Shown here piece by piece: positions 1 to 9,569 of a DNA stretch of 64,000 bases (positions within the stretch are counted from its first letter, which is position 1; every line of letters starts with the position of its first letter). The notes under the pieces are model-generated. The model was not told where the DNA came from. It did not search any database and saw nothing but the letters and a program-made list of their open reading frames with translations. The translations under genes and the position numbers were made by a program. Source of the DNA: Leptodactylus fallax (lineage: Eukaryota; Chordata; Amphibia; Anura; Leptodactylidae); the NCBI GenBank assembly GCA_947044405.1, contig CAMRHE010000115.1, positions 4,588,001 to 4,652,000 on the forward strand. The letters run 5' to 3'.

Positions 1-365
1 AACGGCTTCTTTCGCATCACTCTCCCATACAGCTTCTCCTTGTGCAAAGTGTGCTGTATTGTTGACCGATGCACAGTGACACCATCTGCAGCAAGATGAT
101 GCTGCAGCTCTTTGGAGGTGGTCTGTGGATTGTCCTTCACTGTTCTCACCATTCTTCTTCTCTGCCTTTCTGATATTTTTCTTGGCCTGCCACTTCTGGG
201 CTTAACAAGAACTGTCCCTGTGGTCTTCCATTTCCTTACTATGTTCCTCACAGTGGAAACTGACAGGTTAAATCTCTGAGACAACTTTTTGTATCCTTCC
301 CCTGAACAACTTTGTTGAACAATCTTTGTTTTCAGATCATTTGAGAGTTGTTTTGAGGAGCCCAT
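1..365 (-). CDS. Tc1-family transposase, N-terminal 121 codons (runs off window)
   Basis: Reading the minus strand from the ATG at 365-363, the frame stays open for 121 codons to the window edge. The product begins MGSSKQLSNDLK and has the bipartite DNA-binding region of Tc1 transposases: a first helix-turn-helix (about residues 10-50), a GRPRK hinge motif near residue 75, then a second helix-turn-helix containing the HLAADGVTVHRST stretch and ending in YGRVMRKKP. In the family this region binds the terminal inverted repeats, and the DDE catalytic domain follows; here that part is outside the window. The start was chosen because it is the first ATG in frame and begins with the motif expected of the family. 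No stop or frameshift is visible, unlike the other Tc1 copies here, so the gene could be intact. Confidence 0.85.
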   Translation of the reverse strand, partial: MGSSKQLSNDLKTKIVQQSCSGEGYKKLSQRFNLSVSTVRNIVRKWKTTGTVLVKPRSGRPRKISERQRRRMVRTVKDNPQTTSKELQHHLAADGVTVHRSTIQHTLHKEKLYGRVMRKKP

Positions 366-749
366 GATGCCACTCTTCAGAGGAGATTCAAATAGGAGAA
401 CAACTTGCAATTGGCCACCTTAAATACCTTTTCTCATGATTGGATACACCTGGCTATGAAGTTCAAAGCTCAGTGAGGTTACAAAACCAATTTTGTGCCT
501 CAGTAAGTTAGGAGTATTCAAATCAATAAAATGATAAGGGTACCCAAATTTTTGCACCGGTCAAATTTTGGTTTAATGCATATTGCACATTTTCTGTTAG
601 TACAATAAACCTCATTTCAATCCTGAAATATTACTGTGTCCATCAGTTATTAGATATATCAAATTGAAATGGCTGTTGCAAACACCCAAATATTTAGAAC
701 TAAAAATGATTAAGATTAATAGGGGTGCCCAAACGTTTTCATATGACTG
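1..749 (-). mobile_element. Tc1-like DNA transposon, 5' part only
   Basis: The right edge carries a Tc1-type terminus: the bases up to 749 read, on the minus strand, CAGTCATATGAAAACG, and they are followed by the TA target dinucleotide at 750-751. A transposase reading frame lies inside it on the same strand, beginning about 385 bp from the terminus, which is the usual Tc1 arrangement. The 3' half of the element lies left of the window, so completeness cannot be judged. The sequence between 600 and 749 is the terminal inverted repeat and leader. Confidence 0.85.
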
Positions 750-947
750 TATACCACTGTTTTAATGTCAGTATCATCACAATCACTTTAGCACTATAGG
801 ATTGGATTTTACATAATTTTACTATTACTGCTCATTACTTCTCATTTTTGACTCTGAATTTTCCATATAGTTGGTGTACTAGGTATTGGTTGTAAATCAT
901 TTATATGTTTAATATTTATTTTATATAAGCTGTCTCAGCATAGTATA

Positions 948-1503
948 CAGTGGGGAAAAAAGTATTTATTCAGCCACCAATTGTGCAAGTTCTCCCACTT
1001 AAAAAGATGAGGCCGGCCTGTAATTGTCATCATAGGTAGACCTCAACTATGAGAGACAAAATGAGAAAACATATCTAGAAAATCACATTGTCTGATTTTT
1101 TTAAGAATTTATTTGCAAATTATGGTGGAAAATAACAAAACAAATCTCAATACTTTCATCTCAATACTTTGTTATATATCCTTTGTTGGCAATGACAGAG
1201 GTCAAACGTTTTCTGTAAGTCTTCACAAGGTTGGCACACACTGTTGCTGGTATGTTGACCCATTCCTCCATGCAGATCTCCTCTAGAGCAGTGATGTTTT
1301 GGGGATGTTGCTGGGCAACACGGACTTTCAACTCCCTCCAAAGGTATTCTATGGGGTTGAGATCTGGAGACTGGCTAGGCAACTCCAGGACCTTGAAATG
1401 CTTCTTACAAAGCCACTCCTTTGTTGCCCTATCAGTGTGCTTGGGATCATTGTCATGCTGAAAGACCCAGCCACGTTTCATCTTCAATGCCCTTGCTGAT
1501 GTA
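948..1503 (-). repeat. Left arm of the Tc1 inverted duplication
   Basis: On the minus strand this segment reads like 1891-2446 on the plus strand: it starts at CATCAGCAAGG, passes through transposase C-terminal codons and ends at the CCCCACTG terminus. The arms differ by scattered substitutions and by a replaced stretch near 1130-1155, so the duplication is not very recent. Confidence 0.88.
1161..1503 (-). pseudogene. Tc1 transposase C-terminal fragment (inverted copy)
   Basis: The minus strand encodes a Tc1 DDE-domain C-terminus. It contains the second catalytic Asp in [10 protein letters not shown], the third catalytic site in [13 protein letters not shown] and a terminal stretch ending NKGYITKY. 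This fragment keeps the frame of the catalytic region better than the plus-strand copy at 1891-2236. It has no start or DNA-binding domain of its own, because what lies upstream on this strand is the opposite-strand middle of the gene. It cannot make a working enzyme alone. Confidence 0.85.
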
Positions 1504-2236
1504 ACAAAGGCTACCGTCAGTAACACACTACGCCGCCAGGGACTCAGATCCTGCAGTGCCAGACGTGTCCCCCTGCTTAAGTCAGTACATATCCGGGCCC
1601 ATCTGAAGTTTGCTAGAGAAAATTTGGATGTTCCAGAAGAGTATTGGGAGAATGTCATATGGTCAGATGAAACCAAAGTAGAACTGTTTGGTAGAAACAC
1701 AACTCGTCGTGTTTGGAGGAGAGTGAAGGCTGACTTGCATCTAAAGAACACCATACCTACTGTGAAGCATGGGGGTGGTAACATCATGCTTTGAGGCTGT
1801 TTCTCTGCAAAGGGACCAGGATGACTGATCCGTGTAAATGAATGAATGAATGAGTCCATGTATCATGAGATTTTGAGTGCAAACCTCCTTCCATCAGCAA
1901 GGACATTGAGGATGAAACGTGGATGGGTCTTTCAGCATGACAATGATCCCAAGTACACTAATAGGCCAACAAAGGAGTGGCTTCGTAAGAAGCATTTCAA
2001 GGTCCTGGAGTGGCCTAGTCTTCTCCAGATCTCAACCCCATAGAAAACCTTTGGAGGGAGTTGAAAGTCCGTGTTGCCCAGCGACAGCCCCAAAACATCA
2101 CTGCTCTAGAGGAGATCTGCATGGAGGAATGGGCCAGCATACCAGCAACAGTGTGTGCCAACCTTGTGAAGACTTACAGAAAACATTTGACCTCTGTCAT
2201 TGCCAACAAAGGATATATAACAAAGTATTCCGATGA
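1503..2236 (+). pseudogene. Tc1 transposase, middle and C-terminal part, broken
   Basis: The plus strand resumes the transposase within the second helix-turn-helix region ([13 protein letters not shown]) and continues through the first catalytic Asp in VIWSDETK. The conserved Trp codon after SIML-type residues is TGA at about 1793. The second catalytic region ([10 protein letters not shown], about 1930-1965) follows. A frameshift near 2020-2060 disrupts the SPDLNPIE block, and the tail resumes as [12 protein letters not shown] and ends ANKGYITKY. The DNA-binding N-terminus is missing because of the inverted duplication. This is a dead gene. Confidence 0.87.
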
Positions 2237-2446
2237 ACTTTTGTTATTGACCAAATACTTATTTTCCACCATAATTTGCAAATAAATTCTTAAAAAATCA
2301 AACAATGTGATTTTCTGGATTTGTTTTCTCATTTTGTCTCTCATAGTTGAGGTCTACTTATGATGACAATTACAGGCCGGCCTCATCTTTTTAAGTGGGA
2401 GAACTTGCACAATTGGTGGTTGACTAAATACTTTTTTTCCCCACTG
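1891..2446 (+). repeat. Right arm of the Tc1 inverted duplication
   Basis: This is the natural 3' third of the element, with transposase C-terminus, 3' untranslated part and terminal inverted repeat. It pairs with 948-1503 across a 387-bp spacer, so the DNA or a transcript could form a very long hairpin. Confidence 0.88.
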
Positions 2447-2448
2447 TA

Positions 2449-3698
2449 TAAATGGGCATTTTCTTTACTATAAAATGTGTCTCAATGCTGTCTGTTACAT
2501 GAAATGCTACTAGAAATACAAAGGGTTGGAGGTCTCTAGTCTACAAAATGTGATGCATGGGTCAAACTTAATGGATGAAAAGAAGTGGAAATTTTTACAC
2601 ATTTCATTGAACTGTATGGTTACAGGGGTTAATGGTATAATACAATGTTCTGTCTGCAGTGTTTTTTTATTTTTTCACATAACCTCTTTCACCATTGTGT
2701 GGCTTGGATTAGTAAATACATTGTACATAAAACAGCTTGATGTTTTCACATTTCTGTTGAATTACCAGGCAAAGTACCAACCTCACAAAGGTCAAAAGAA
2801 TGGGGCAGATGTATCTAAAATAGTGCTAAGGAAAAACAACCAAATAAGGTACAGCTTTTATTTAAGAAGGTCCTCTAAAAATGAGAGCTAAAATGTAACT
2901 AGTAACTCTCTCTCATGGTACCCAAGGAGGTAGATTCTAGATTCAGAATCTGGTACGATATCCTTGACCTCGTTGTTCAGCCTGAGAGCTGACAGATGGA
3001 TAATCATAAACTGAATTGTCTTCTGCTGCATCTTAACCCACCAGTCCATAGACTTTGTGCAGGGAAACACTGACTGGTAAACATTTAAAGGCAGAACATG
3101 TTTCTTAAAAAATATCTGTAAATTGAGCCCCTACCCCTATAAAGCCTAGACAAACACCTATTCTGCCAAGCCCTACCTATGTTGTTTTTTTTGCACCAAT
3201 TTTGATCATTCGTCTCCAATATGTACAGATATAATGGAGGGAATTTACTTATACTTTAGTTATACAGGAAGTCTACGCCAGTTTCTAACTGGCATAGATC
3301 TCCACTCTGGAACACAGGCGTACAATTGAATTATGAAGAACTTCTTGGTAAATCAGGAGTGACTTGTGTCTGTCGGGCCTTTTACTTACTGTTGTTTCAT
3401 AATAAATCTGCCCAGTTGTGTCTGTTTTAGCCCCTTGCACAGTTTACTCAGCAATGGGTTTGCCATTTAACAAGAGCATATATGCTACAGAGGTAGCCTG
3501 TTTGACTGATTTAGGACCCTGAAAAGAGCAGGCTTAGCCCAGCTTGCATCCCTTTTTTTGTTGGTTGGTAAGATCCCCTCCCTTATCTGTCCTCTTGTCT
3601 AGACATGTGTATCGCACGTTAAGTAGCTTTTCTATCAGATTGTGATATTAGTGTAATGAGAAATTGCCTTACTTAATCAAATTAGAGATCAGTTATAG
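2449..3698. other. Unassigned DNA
   Basis: There is no recognisable element boundary, domain or RNA gene. Open frames such as 2526-2891 have low-complexity composition and no motif I recognise; I regard them as chance. Confidence 0.6.
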
Positions 3699-4821
3699 CA
3701 GTGGTTCCCAAACTGTAGGTCGCAAGTGAACCCCTGGAGGGTTGTGTGAAGTCTGTCGGCGTGTCATGAGCCATCAGTAGTAATTATGCTGTGTAGCACT
3801 GTGCTGCAGCCCTGATACAGCTACAGATAGAGATTAGAGCACTGCACAGTCTTCAGCAGAGGGCCCAGTGAAGCTGAGTAAAAATAACAAATAGTTATAC
3901 TCACCTCTCCAGGGTGTCCAGCGATGTCCTAGCAAACTCTTTCCTGGGGTCATTGCTGAGTCCTGTGATTGGGCATCAGCAGTCACATGGGGCACACTGA
4001 TGTCAGTGCATCATGGCCTCAACTTGCACCAAGTGACTGCTCAATCAAAGGTCTCCTGGGCCCATGAGGATGTGGGGTAACTACAGAACACTGAGGGGAT
4101 GCCCAAGAATGGTGAGGTAAGGTGAGGCGAGTATAAGTGTTATTTAGAAGTTATGTTGTTATGAAGTGACCCAAGGAATTATACTGTGTGGGGCCACTGT
4201 GGAGAATTATATGGTATAAGGCACTGTGGAGCATTATACTGTGGGGGGGTCACTGTGGAGCATTATACTGTGAGGAAGCATTTTAAGCTGTGTGTGACCA
4301 CTGTGGAGAATTATACTGGGTGGGGCCACTGTGAAGCATTATAATGTGGGGGCCACTGTGAAGCATTAAACTGTGGGGGGAGCATATTATACTGTGTGGG
4401 GCCACTGTGGAGAATTATACTGGGGGAGAAACTGTGTAGCATTAAACTGCTAGGGACTCTTGGGAGAATTTTATATTATGTGGGGCCACTATGGAGCACT
4501 GTGGAATATTTTATTTTGTGAAGGGAATTATACTGCGTGGGGAGCACTGTGCCACGGACCAGAAAACTATAAGATACTTTGGGGAGGAGGGAGCCCACAC
4601 ATTTTGCCAGTATGGAGCCACAAAATTCCAGAAGGCAGAATAGAATAAAAGGTAGAATAAAAGAAAAGGCGGAATAAAAGAAAGATTGCAGTGGAATAAG
4701 AGGCAGAATTTAAGTAGGGACATTTAATTTTTCAAATGTGATTAAGTACAGTAGAGGAGGGGTCCCTGGCAAAATTCTCATCCAAAAGTGGTTCCCACCT
4801 TCAGAAAGTTTGGGAACCACT
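3699..4821. mobile_element. hAT-like non-autonomous element
   Basis: The left end reads CAGTGGTTCCCAAACTG at 3699 and the right end reads CAGTGGTTCCCAAACT-like sequence in inverse, ending at 4821. Such CAGTGGTTCCC termini are typical of hAT-superfamily non-autonomous elements in vertebrates. The bases AAATTAGAG follow the right end (4822-4830) and also occur at 3679-3687, but the left copy is separated from the terminus by 11 bp, so the target duplication is uncertain. Inside are a palindromic block near 3900-4140, with TACTCACCT and its inverse flanking a CCTGTGATTGGGC core, and then a minisatellite. No transposase is encoded. Confidence 0.7.
4165..4560 (+). repeat. Minisatellite inside the hAT-like element, unit about 25-30 bp
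   Basis: Imperfect tandem copies of a unit resembling GGCCACTGTGGAGCATTATA followed by CTGTGGG. Unit lengths vary and later units are diverged. A related unit in inverse orientation forms the array at 42250-42790. Confidence 0.85.
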
Positions 4822-4824
4822 AAA

Positions 4825-4929
4825 TTAGAGGATTATTCCCATCTTGGCAAATCCCTGCTGAGATGGGAATAATTGCTTGAAAGTCCTGTCAATCAGCAAG
4901 GATTTGCCAAAATGGGAATAATCCTCTAA
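4825..4929. mobile_element. 105-bp hairpin MITE
   Basis: Two 37-bp arms (4825-4861 and 4893-4929) are inverted copies with two mismatches, starting TTAGAGGATTATTCCCAT, around a 31-bp loop. The element sits directly between one hAT-like end (4821) and another hAT-like end (CAGTGGTCCCCAAACTTTGG at 4932). It is too short to code. The superfamily cannot be assigned because the target duplication is unclear. Confidence 0.75.
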
Positions 4930-5077
4930 CTCAGTGGTCCCCAAACTTTGGTTTTCATATTTCCAATTTACCTCTAAGAATAGAGCACCACTGCTCACTG
5001 TTTCCATAAGTGTTTTTAGATCTTTTAGTCAGATGTTTCTATGATACATTGAAGTATAATTCAAAGCATTCCATCAG

Positions 5078-5250
5078 TTTTTAATCAATCATTTTTCCAA
5101 ACAGTCTGAAAGGAGCCTCATCAAAGAAAATCACATTACCCCAGTCCTCTACAGTGCGATCCCTGTATTTCCTGTAGAATGTCAGAATGTCCTTGATGTT
5201 TCTCTTGGAGAGAGGTGGCATCTGGAAGAATGATTGTCTGAAGAAGAGGA
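5078..5250 (-). pseudogene. Tc1 transposase fragment, catalytic-domain start (inverted)
   Basis: The minus strand encodes a stretch with TVEDWGNVIFFDEAPFRLFG, the region around the first catalytic Asp of a Tc1-family transposase (usually SDE, here FDE). The rest of the enzyme is on the opposite strand from 5319 onward, so an inversion has separated the two halves. The fragment is about 55 codons and has no start of its own. Confidence 0.75.
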
Positions 5251-5318
5251 AAAGGTGAGCACTTCCAATAGTCCAGTGCCCTTCCAGCATTAAAGTATCC
5301 AGAGACCATATACTGTAT

Positions 5319-5590
5319 GTGTGTGGTTGCTTTTCATCCAAGGGAAGAGACTCACTTACAGTTTTGTCTAATAATGCTGTCCTGAATAAAGAGTTGTTTC
5401 TAAATGTCCTCCAGGAGCAACTTCTCCCAACCATCCAGGAGCAATTTGGTGATGAACTATGCTTTTTTCAGCATAATGGAGCACCATATCACAAGGCAAC
5501 AGTGAACAGAACCTTGAACATTTGAGTCCAAGAAACTCATCAGATCTGAAGCCCACTGGGAACCTGTGGTTAGAGATTGGGCAAACCAAC
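5319..5590 (+). pseudogene. Tc1 transposase fragment, C-terminal half
   Basis: The plus strand reads CGCFSSKGRDSLTVL, then NVLQEQLLPTIQEQFG, then CFFQHNGAPYHKA, which is the second catalytic block of Tc1 transposases with the usual Asp replaced by Asn (QHNGAP). The frame is then shifted, and RNSSDLKPTGNLW is a degraded form of the [11 protein letters not shown] block; the third catalytic acidic residue is lost (Glu to Gly-type change). It is a clear pseudogene remnant. Confidence 0.8.
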
Positions 5591-5639
5591 TTTTATAGAC
5601 CTGGGTTTGACCTGAATATTCCAAATTGCTTGATTTTCT

Positions 5640-6250
5640 ATGAAACTGAACAAATGGGTTTTTGTCTTGGGTATACTAATATGGCCATCACATTATACTT
5701 GGGGTCTCTTCAGACCCCAACATATAATAGGTGGAGCCCCAGGGGAGGTGAAAAACATAAAAAAAACATTCATATTCCCCTTCCCTTACCTCATGCACAG
5801 AGGGTCACTGCTGAGACCTGTGATTGGGCCACGAGTGGTCATTTGGGCACGCCGAGCATCATGATGTCAATCACAGGTCTCAGAGGTGACCCAGGGCACA
5901 TGACATCATGGAGGAGGCAGACAGAGAGCATAAGAAACCGCAAGGAGGCCCAAAAGAGGTAAGGGAAGGTGAGTATGAATGTTTTTTATTTTTTTTCACC
6001 TGGGCTTCGACATTATAGTCTGGGATCCGAAGAGTATAATAATGTCACTTTCACTTTGACTTTGGCTATGTTTGCCTTAGAGAGCTAGAAATTGTTACAA
6101 GGAGTCCTAACAGTGTTATAAACTATGTTTAAGCCAATGTAATGTGTGGTTTGTACCTAACTTGTTTGACCTTAAACAAATCTTGGACTGGAGTCACCTG
6201 AACCCGAAATGAAACAAATCTTGAGAGGTTCATCCATTTTTAGCTGTGGT
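5640..6250 (-). mobile_element. Copy of the 'TATACTCTGGGG' interspersed repeat, nested in Tc1
   Basis: This is an inverted copy of the repeat at 49204-49826. Shared parts are the palindromic head (ATTATACTTGGGGTCTC ... ACCCCAACATATAATA), the purine stretch GTGGAGCCCCAGGGGAGGTG, a CCTGTGATTGGGCC core, the tail with AGAGTATAATAATGTCAC, and an outer block beginning GGATGAACCTC on the minus strand. It is non-coding and lies inside the Tc1 remnant, so it inserted later. Confidence 0.75.
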
Positions 6251-6420
6251 CACTTCTCAAAGAGGATATATTTGTCAATAAAAGTTAAAAGAAAAGGATG
6301 AAATGCTTATGATTGTACTTCAGTAGCCATAGAAACATGACTAAAAGATCTAAAAACACAGAAGCAGAAAACTGAGAACCAAAATTTGCGTCAATCTCAA
6401 AACTTTTGGCCATGACTGTA

Positions 6421-9350
6421 TAAACTAGCAAAAGAAGTAATATTGGCCTTTCCAATCCTCTGTTGTGCCTCTGCTGACTCTCCCCAGAGTGCTCTGTTTC
6501 TAATATCACAAACAGAAACCAGTAGGGGACCAGTGTTGTCACCAGAACGACAGAGAATTAGTAAGGTGAATATTTTTCTTTTTGTAATTTTATACCAAAA
6601 ACAATTTTATGGAGTTGAAAAATTCCTTTAACAAAATGATAATGGAGAGGAGATGGGGCAAACACATCCTCATGTCTTGGGTCATTCGATGTGTGTTGTT
6701 GCAAACCAGCACCAGCCCTCTATCCTTTATGTACCTCATTCACCCTTTTATAATTAACAGAAATCACGTAAGAGGTTCATTTTAGCCGAGACATTCACAA
6801 GTAGATTGCAGAGTCCTAGCAATAAGACCTCTGGGACCCCAATATTGATTAGAAGAAATGCTAATTAGAAACATTTTGCAAAAATAAGCCTCCAAGTGCA
6901 CTGAAAGACAACTTCAATATAAGACATATCCCTCTTAAAGCCCTGACAGGGAAATTAGTAATGTAATTTGAAATTTGATAACACAGCGGAAGGATGGGTC
7001 CATATATATATATTATATATAGATATATAGCAGTGAGTCACTCAGATCTCACAGTCAGAAACCAATAACTGGTCATTCAGGAAGGGAGTGAGTGAAATTC
7101 ACCTAATGCATTTCAGAAACAAAGTAATGAAACACTTACTTAGCGGTAATGAGACGCCAGCACTATTGGTGCCAGCGTCTTGCTGCAGCTAAATAATCAC
7201 TGAATTACTCCACTTGTGAAATGCATTCCACGTTCTATTTTCTTCTGTAATTCAGACTTGGCAGGTGTGTCATTTTTAAAGAGCACATGATGAAAGGGCA
7301 TTCTACAGCACAAGACCAGCGCCAAGAACGAAGGCTTGTTATGTGCTACCATTGATGTTGTTAATATAGTCACAAGAACAGTGATTAAATTGGCACTCAC
7401 ATTTCAACAAACTTTGCATACATGAATAGTACAGGGGATTGTAATACATCTTATCAGAGAGAAATGCCTTTTTCTATTCGTATCTAGCTGTTTCCTGCTC
7501 CCCCCTCCCTGTGTCAAAACAAGTTTCAATGTGAAAATCGCTATCTATCCGTCCCAAGACGGACTGCAGGTCACATGACTCAGATGACTAGGAGGGGAGG
7601 GGGAGGAGTGAGCAGGAAATTCAGGTGATAACAGAATAAACCCAGATTTTTAGACAAGTTGGAAATGAAATAAAATGTTTTATCACAACCATGTACTTTA
7701 TTCACATCAGTACATGTCAGTACTTCTCTGTAAATATCCTGCATAGTCCTGGGGCTGAGTGAGAAAGAGGCAGTTATGTGTGCATTGTATGGCAGCTACT
7801 CTACACCTATCAGCTTAGGGAAGAATGGAAACTGGAACTTGTTGTAGGAAACCCAGGGGGATGGAAGTAATAGAATCTGAACTTGGACCTCTCACAGTGG
7901 CTGTAAAACTACCTATTCCTCCAGCTCTCCTCCTGGACTGGTGCAGTGCTGAGGGGGTTTGCTGTGTACCTGATGGTGCTAGTAGACTCTATCTTGGGGC
8001 ACATCCTAACAGATTTCAGCCCTCCTGAGCCTAATGGGAGTTGGAGTGTCCATGATGTTGATTAAGACTAGAGATTGCAGGAAAACAGATAACATGTTAC
8101 TTAAATGAGGTAGCAATGCAAACAAGAGCTTCCAATGATGGAGGTACAATCCTTGCAGTGCTTGACAATAGTGAATTTGGGGTGAGCCCGCAGATTCACT
8201 TCCAAAGCAGCCTGTGCTTGTTTTTCTGCTTTTAAACAGATGCCAGTCTTCTTCTCTCTCTGTTTCACTCATATAAGTACCAGCAGGGATTCACAAGAAT
8301 GCCCAGTTTATCCTGTGGCATAGCCAGGGTCATGCTCTGAGATCCCTGTGGATTTAACCTCAGAATACCCATTTGGTCCACTTTCTATCATAAGGTGTCT
8401 CTAAACAGCCTTCTGTGCTAGTCTGGCTCTCCTCCACTTTATTGAATAATGTCCACGGGATTATTCATGCTTGACCCCTGCAATAAAGTATGGACTTTCT
8501 CATAGAAATTCCTAAGGTCGCTACCACTGTAGTGGTCTCAGTTCACAGTGGCTGACATACAGATGAGCATGAGTTCCTAAATTGAGGTACAGAGGAGGGA
8601 GGCAGGAACAGAGATGTAACTTGAAGCTCCTGTAATGGGGCGTCTACCTACTTTGTGGTATTCATAATAGTGGTTTATCTTCTTTGCAGAAGTATCTTTG
8701 GGGCCCCTTTGAGGTCCAGGGCCAGGCAGCAACTGCTACTTCGGCACCCACTATAGCCACACCCCTGGACAGGAATTATGACAATGGTCAAAGCAGGCAG
8801 AGGTTAATCACATGTTAGATAGAGGTCAGGTTAGATAGATAGAGGTCAGGGTAGGCAGCAGACAAAAGAACAGGGTCAGAAAAACAAGCAGAATTAAAAA
8901 AAGATGTAAAGAAGAGGAACAAACACACTTATATAGACTGGAACTACAGTAAATGGACCTTATTGCTCATACCCAGAGTATTGTAGGATATACCCTTATG
9001 AGGCTAAGCCTGGTTGACTAGAGTCAGGGGTGCTGAGCACACATTGGCCTTTAAGAGAGGGAGAGTCAGCACATGTGTAAAACCCAGGATCATAGTGGTA
9101 TAATACAGTAGATGAGCAAGGACCAGAAAGAGCACAACAAGCACCCAGATTGGTTAGTTGGTGAATTGTGATAGCATGCCGTCTGTACAGAGGCTCGTGA
9201 TATTCCTTTTGCTCTCTACTATTTGTGCAGCCATATGTCGACTCTATATGACACTGTATTGCAGAGAAATTATGATAGTAACATCTAAAAGCAATGCTTT
9301 TAGGGAATAATACCCCTGTATAAATAACCCTGCACTTGATATAGTAAGCC
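6421..9350. other. Unassigned DNA
   Basis: No gene, RNA or clear element recognised apart from a small palindrome-ended segment at 7488-7621. AT-rich simple sequence lies at 7005-7030. The stretch 6700-6960 is repeat-poor and contains several TAAT-type motifs. The region 8790-8950 resembles LTR flanking sequence of amphibian retrotransposons, but I cannot define ends. Confidence 0.5.
7488..7621. repeat. Short element with inverted ends (possible MITE)
   Basis: The ends TTTCCTGCTCCCCCCTCCC and, in inverse, GGGGAGGAGTGAGCAGGAAA face each other across about 100 bp. There is no coding content and no clear target duplication. Confidence 0.45.
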
Positions 9351-9367
9351 ATTTTATTTTATCCCAT

Positions 9368-9562
9368 TTTATACATCTGCAAGGAGTTTGTATGTTCTCC
9401 CTATGTTTGCGTGGGTTTCCTCCAGGTACTCCGGTTTCCTCCCACACTCCAAAGACATACTGATAGGGAATGTAGATTGTGAGCCCTATATGGGACAGTG
9501 AATGTCAATGTCTGTAAAGCGCTGCGGAATATGATAGCGCTATACAAGTAAGCATAAAATAA
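9368..9562 (+). repeat. SINE/LINE 3' tail, tRNA-SINE associated
   Basis: The segment runs from TCTGCAAGGAGTTTGTATG through TGGGTTTCCTCC and CACACTCCAAAGACATACTG to AAAGCGCTGCGG and GCGCTATACAAGTAAGCAT, followed by an A-rich end. This order is well known from abundant tRNA-related SINEs and their partner LINE tails in fish and amphibians (established knowledge). The tRNA-like head is missing here; a head occurs in the minus-strand copy at 24690-24875. Confidence 0.75.
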
Positions 9563-9569
9563 AATTTAA

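Larger units (their letters stand above)
948..2446 (+). mobile_element. Rearranged Tc1-like element with 556-bp inverted arms
   Basis: The element is bounded by CAGTGGGG at 948 and its inverse CCCCACTG ending at 2446, with TA on each side (946-947, 2447-2448). Its length of 1499 bp is typical of Tc1. The left 556 bp (948-1503) are an inverted copy of the right 556 bp (1891-2446), including transposase C-terminal coding sequence. The normal 5' leader and DNA-binding region are therefore missing. Only 1503-1890 is single copy. The rearranged copy is still flanked by TA, so it either moved after rearranging or was rearranged in place by gene conversion. Confidence 0.9.
5006..6418. mobile_element. 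Broken Tc1-like element with internal inversion and nested repeat
   Basis: The right terminus reads, on the minus strand, CAGTCATGGCCAAAAG and ends at 6418, followed by TA (6419-6420). The inner part of the same inverted repeat is present on the left at about 5006-5068, matching 6297-6360 in inverse. The outermost left TIR is lost where the hAT-like fragment at 4932-4997 abuts. Between the TIRs, transposase pieces face in opposite directions (5078-5250 minus, 5319-5590 plus). A separate repeat at about 5640-6250 is inserted downstream of the coding remnant. Confidence 0.82.

Noticed and set aside
4165..4560. CRISPR-like array
   Set aside because: Units are contiguous and variable without regular unique spacers; a minisatellite in a eukaryotic genome.
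7825..8272. Frames of 67 and 88 codons that might be host exons
   Set aside because: No recognisable domain, no clear splice-site structure, opposite overlapping strands.
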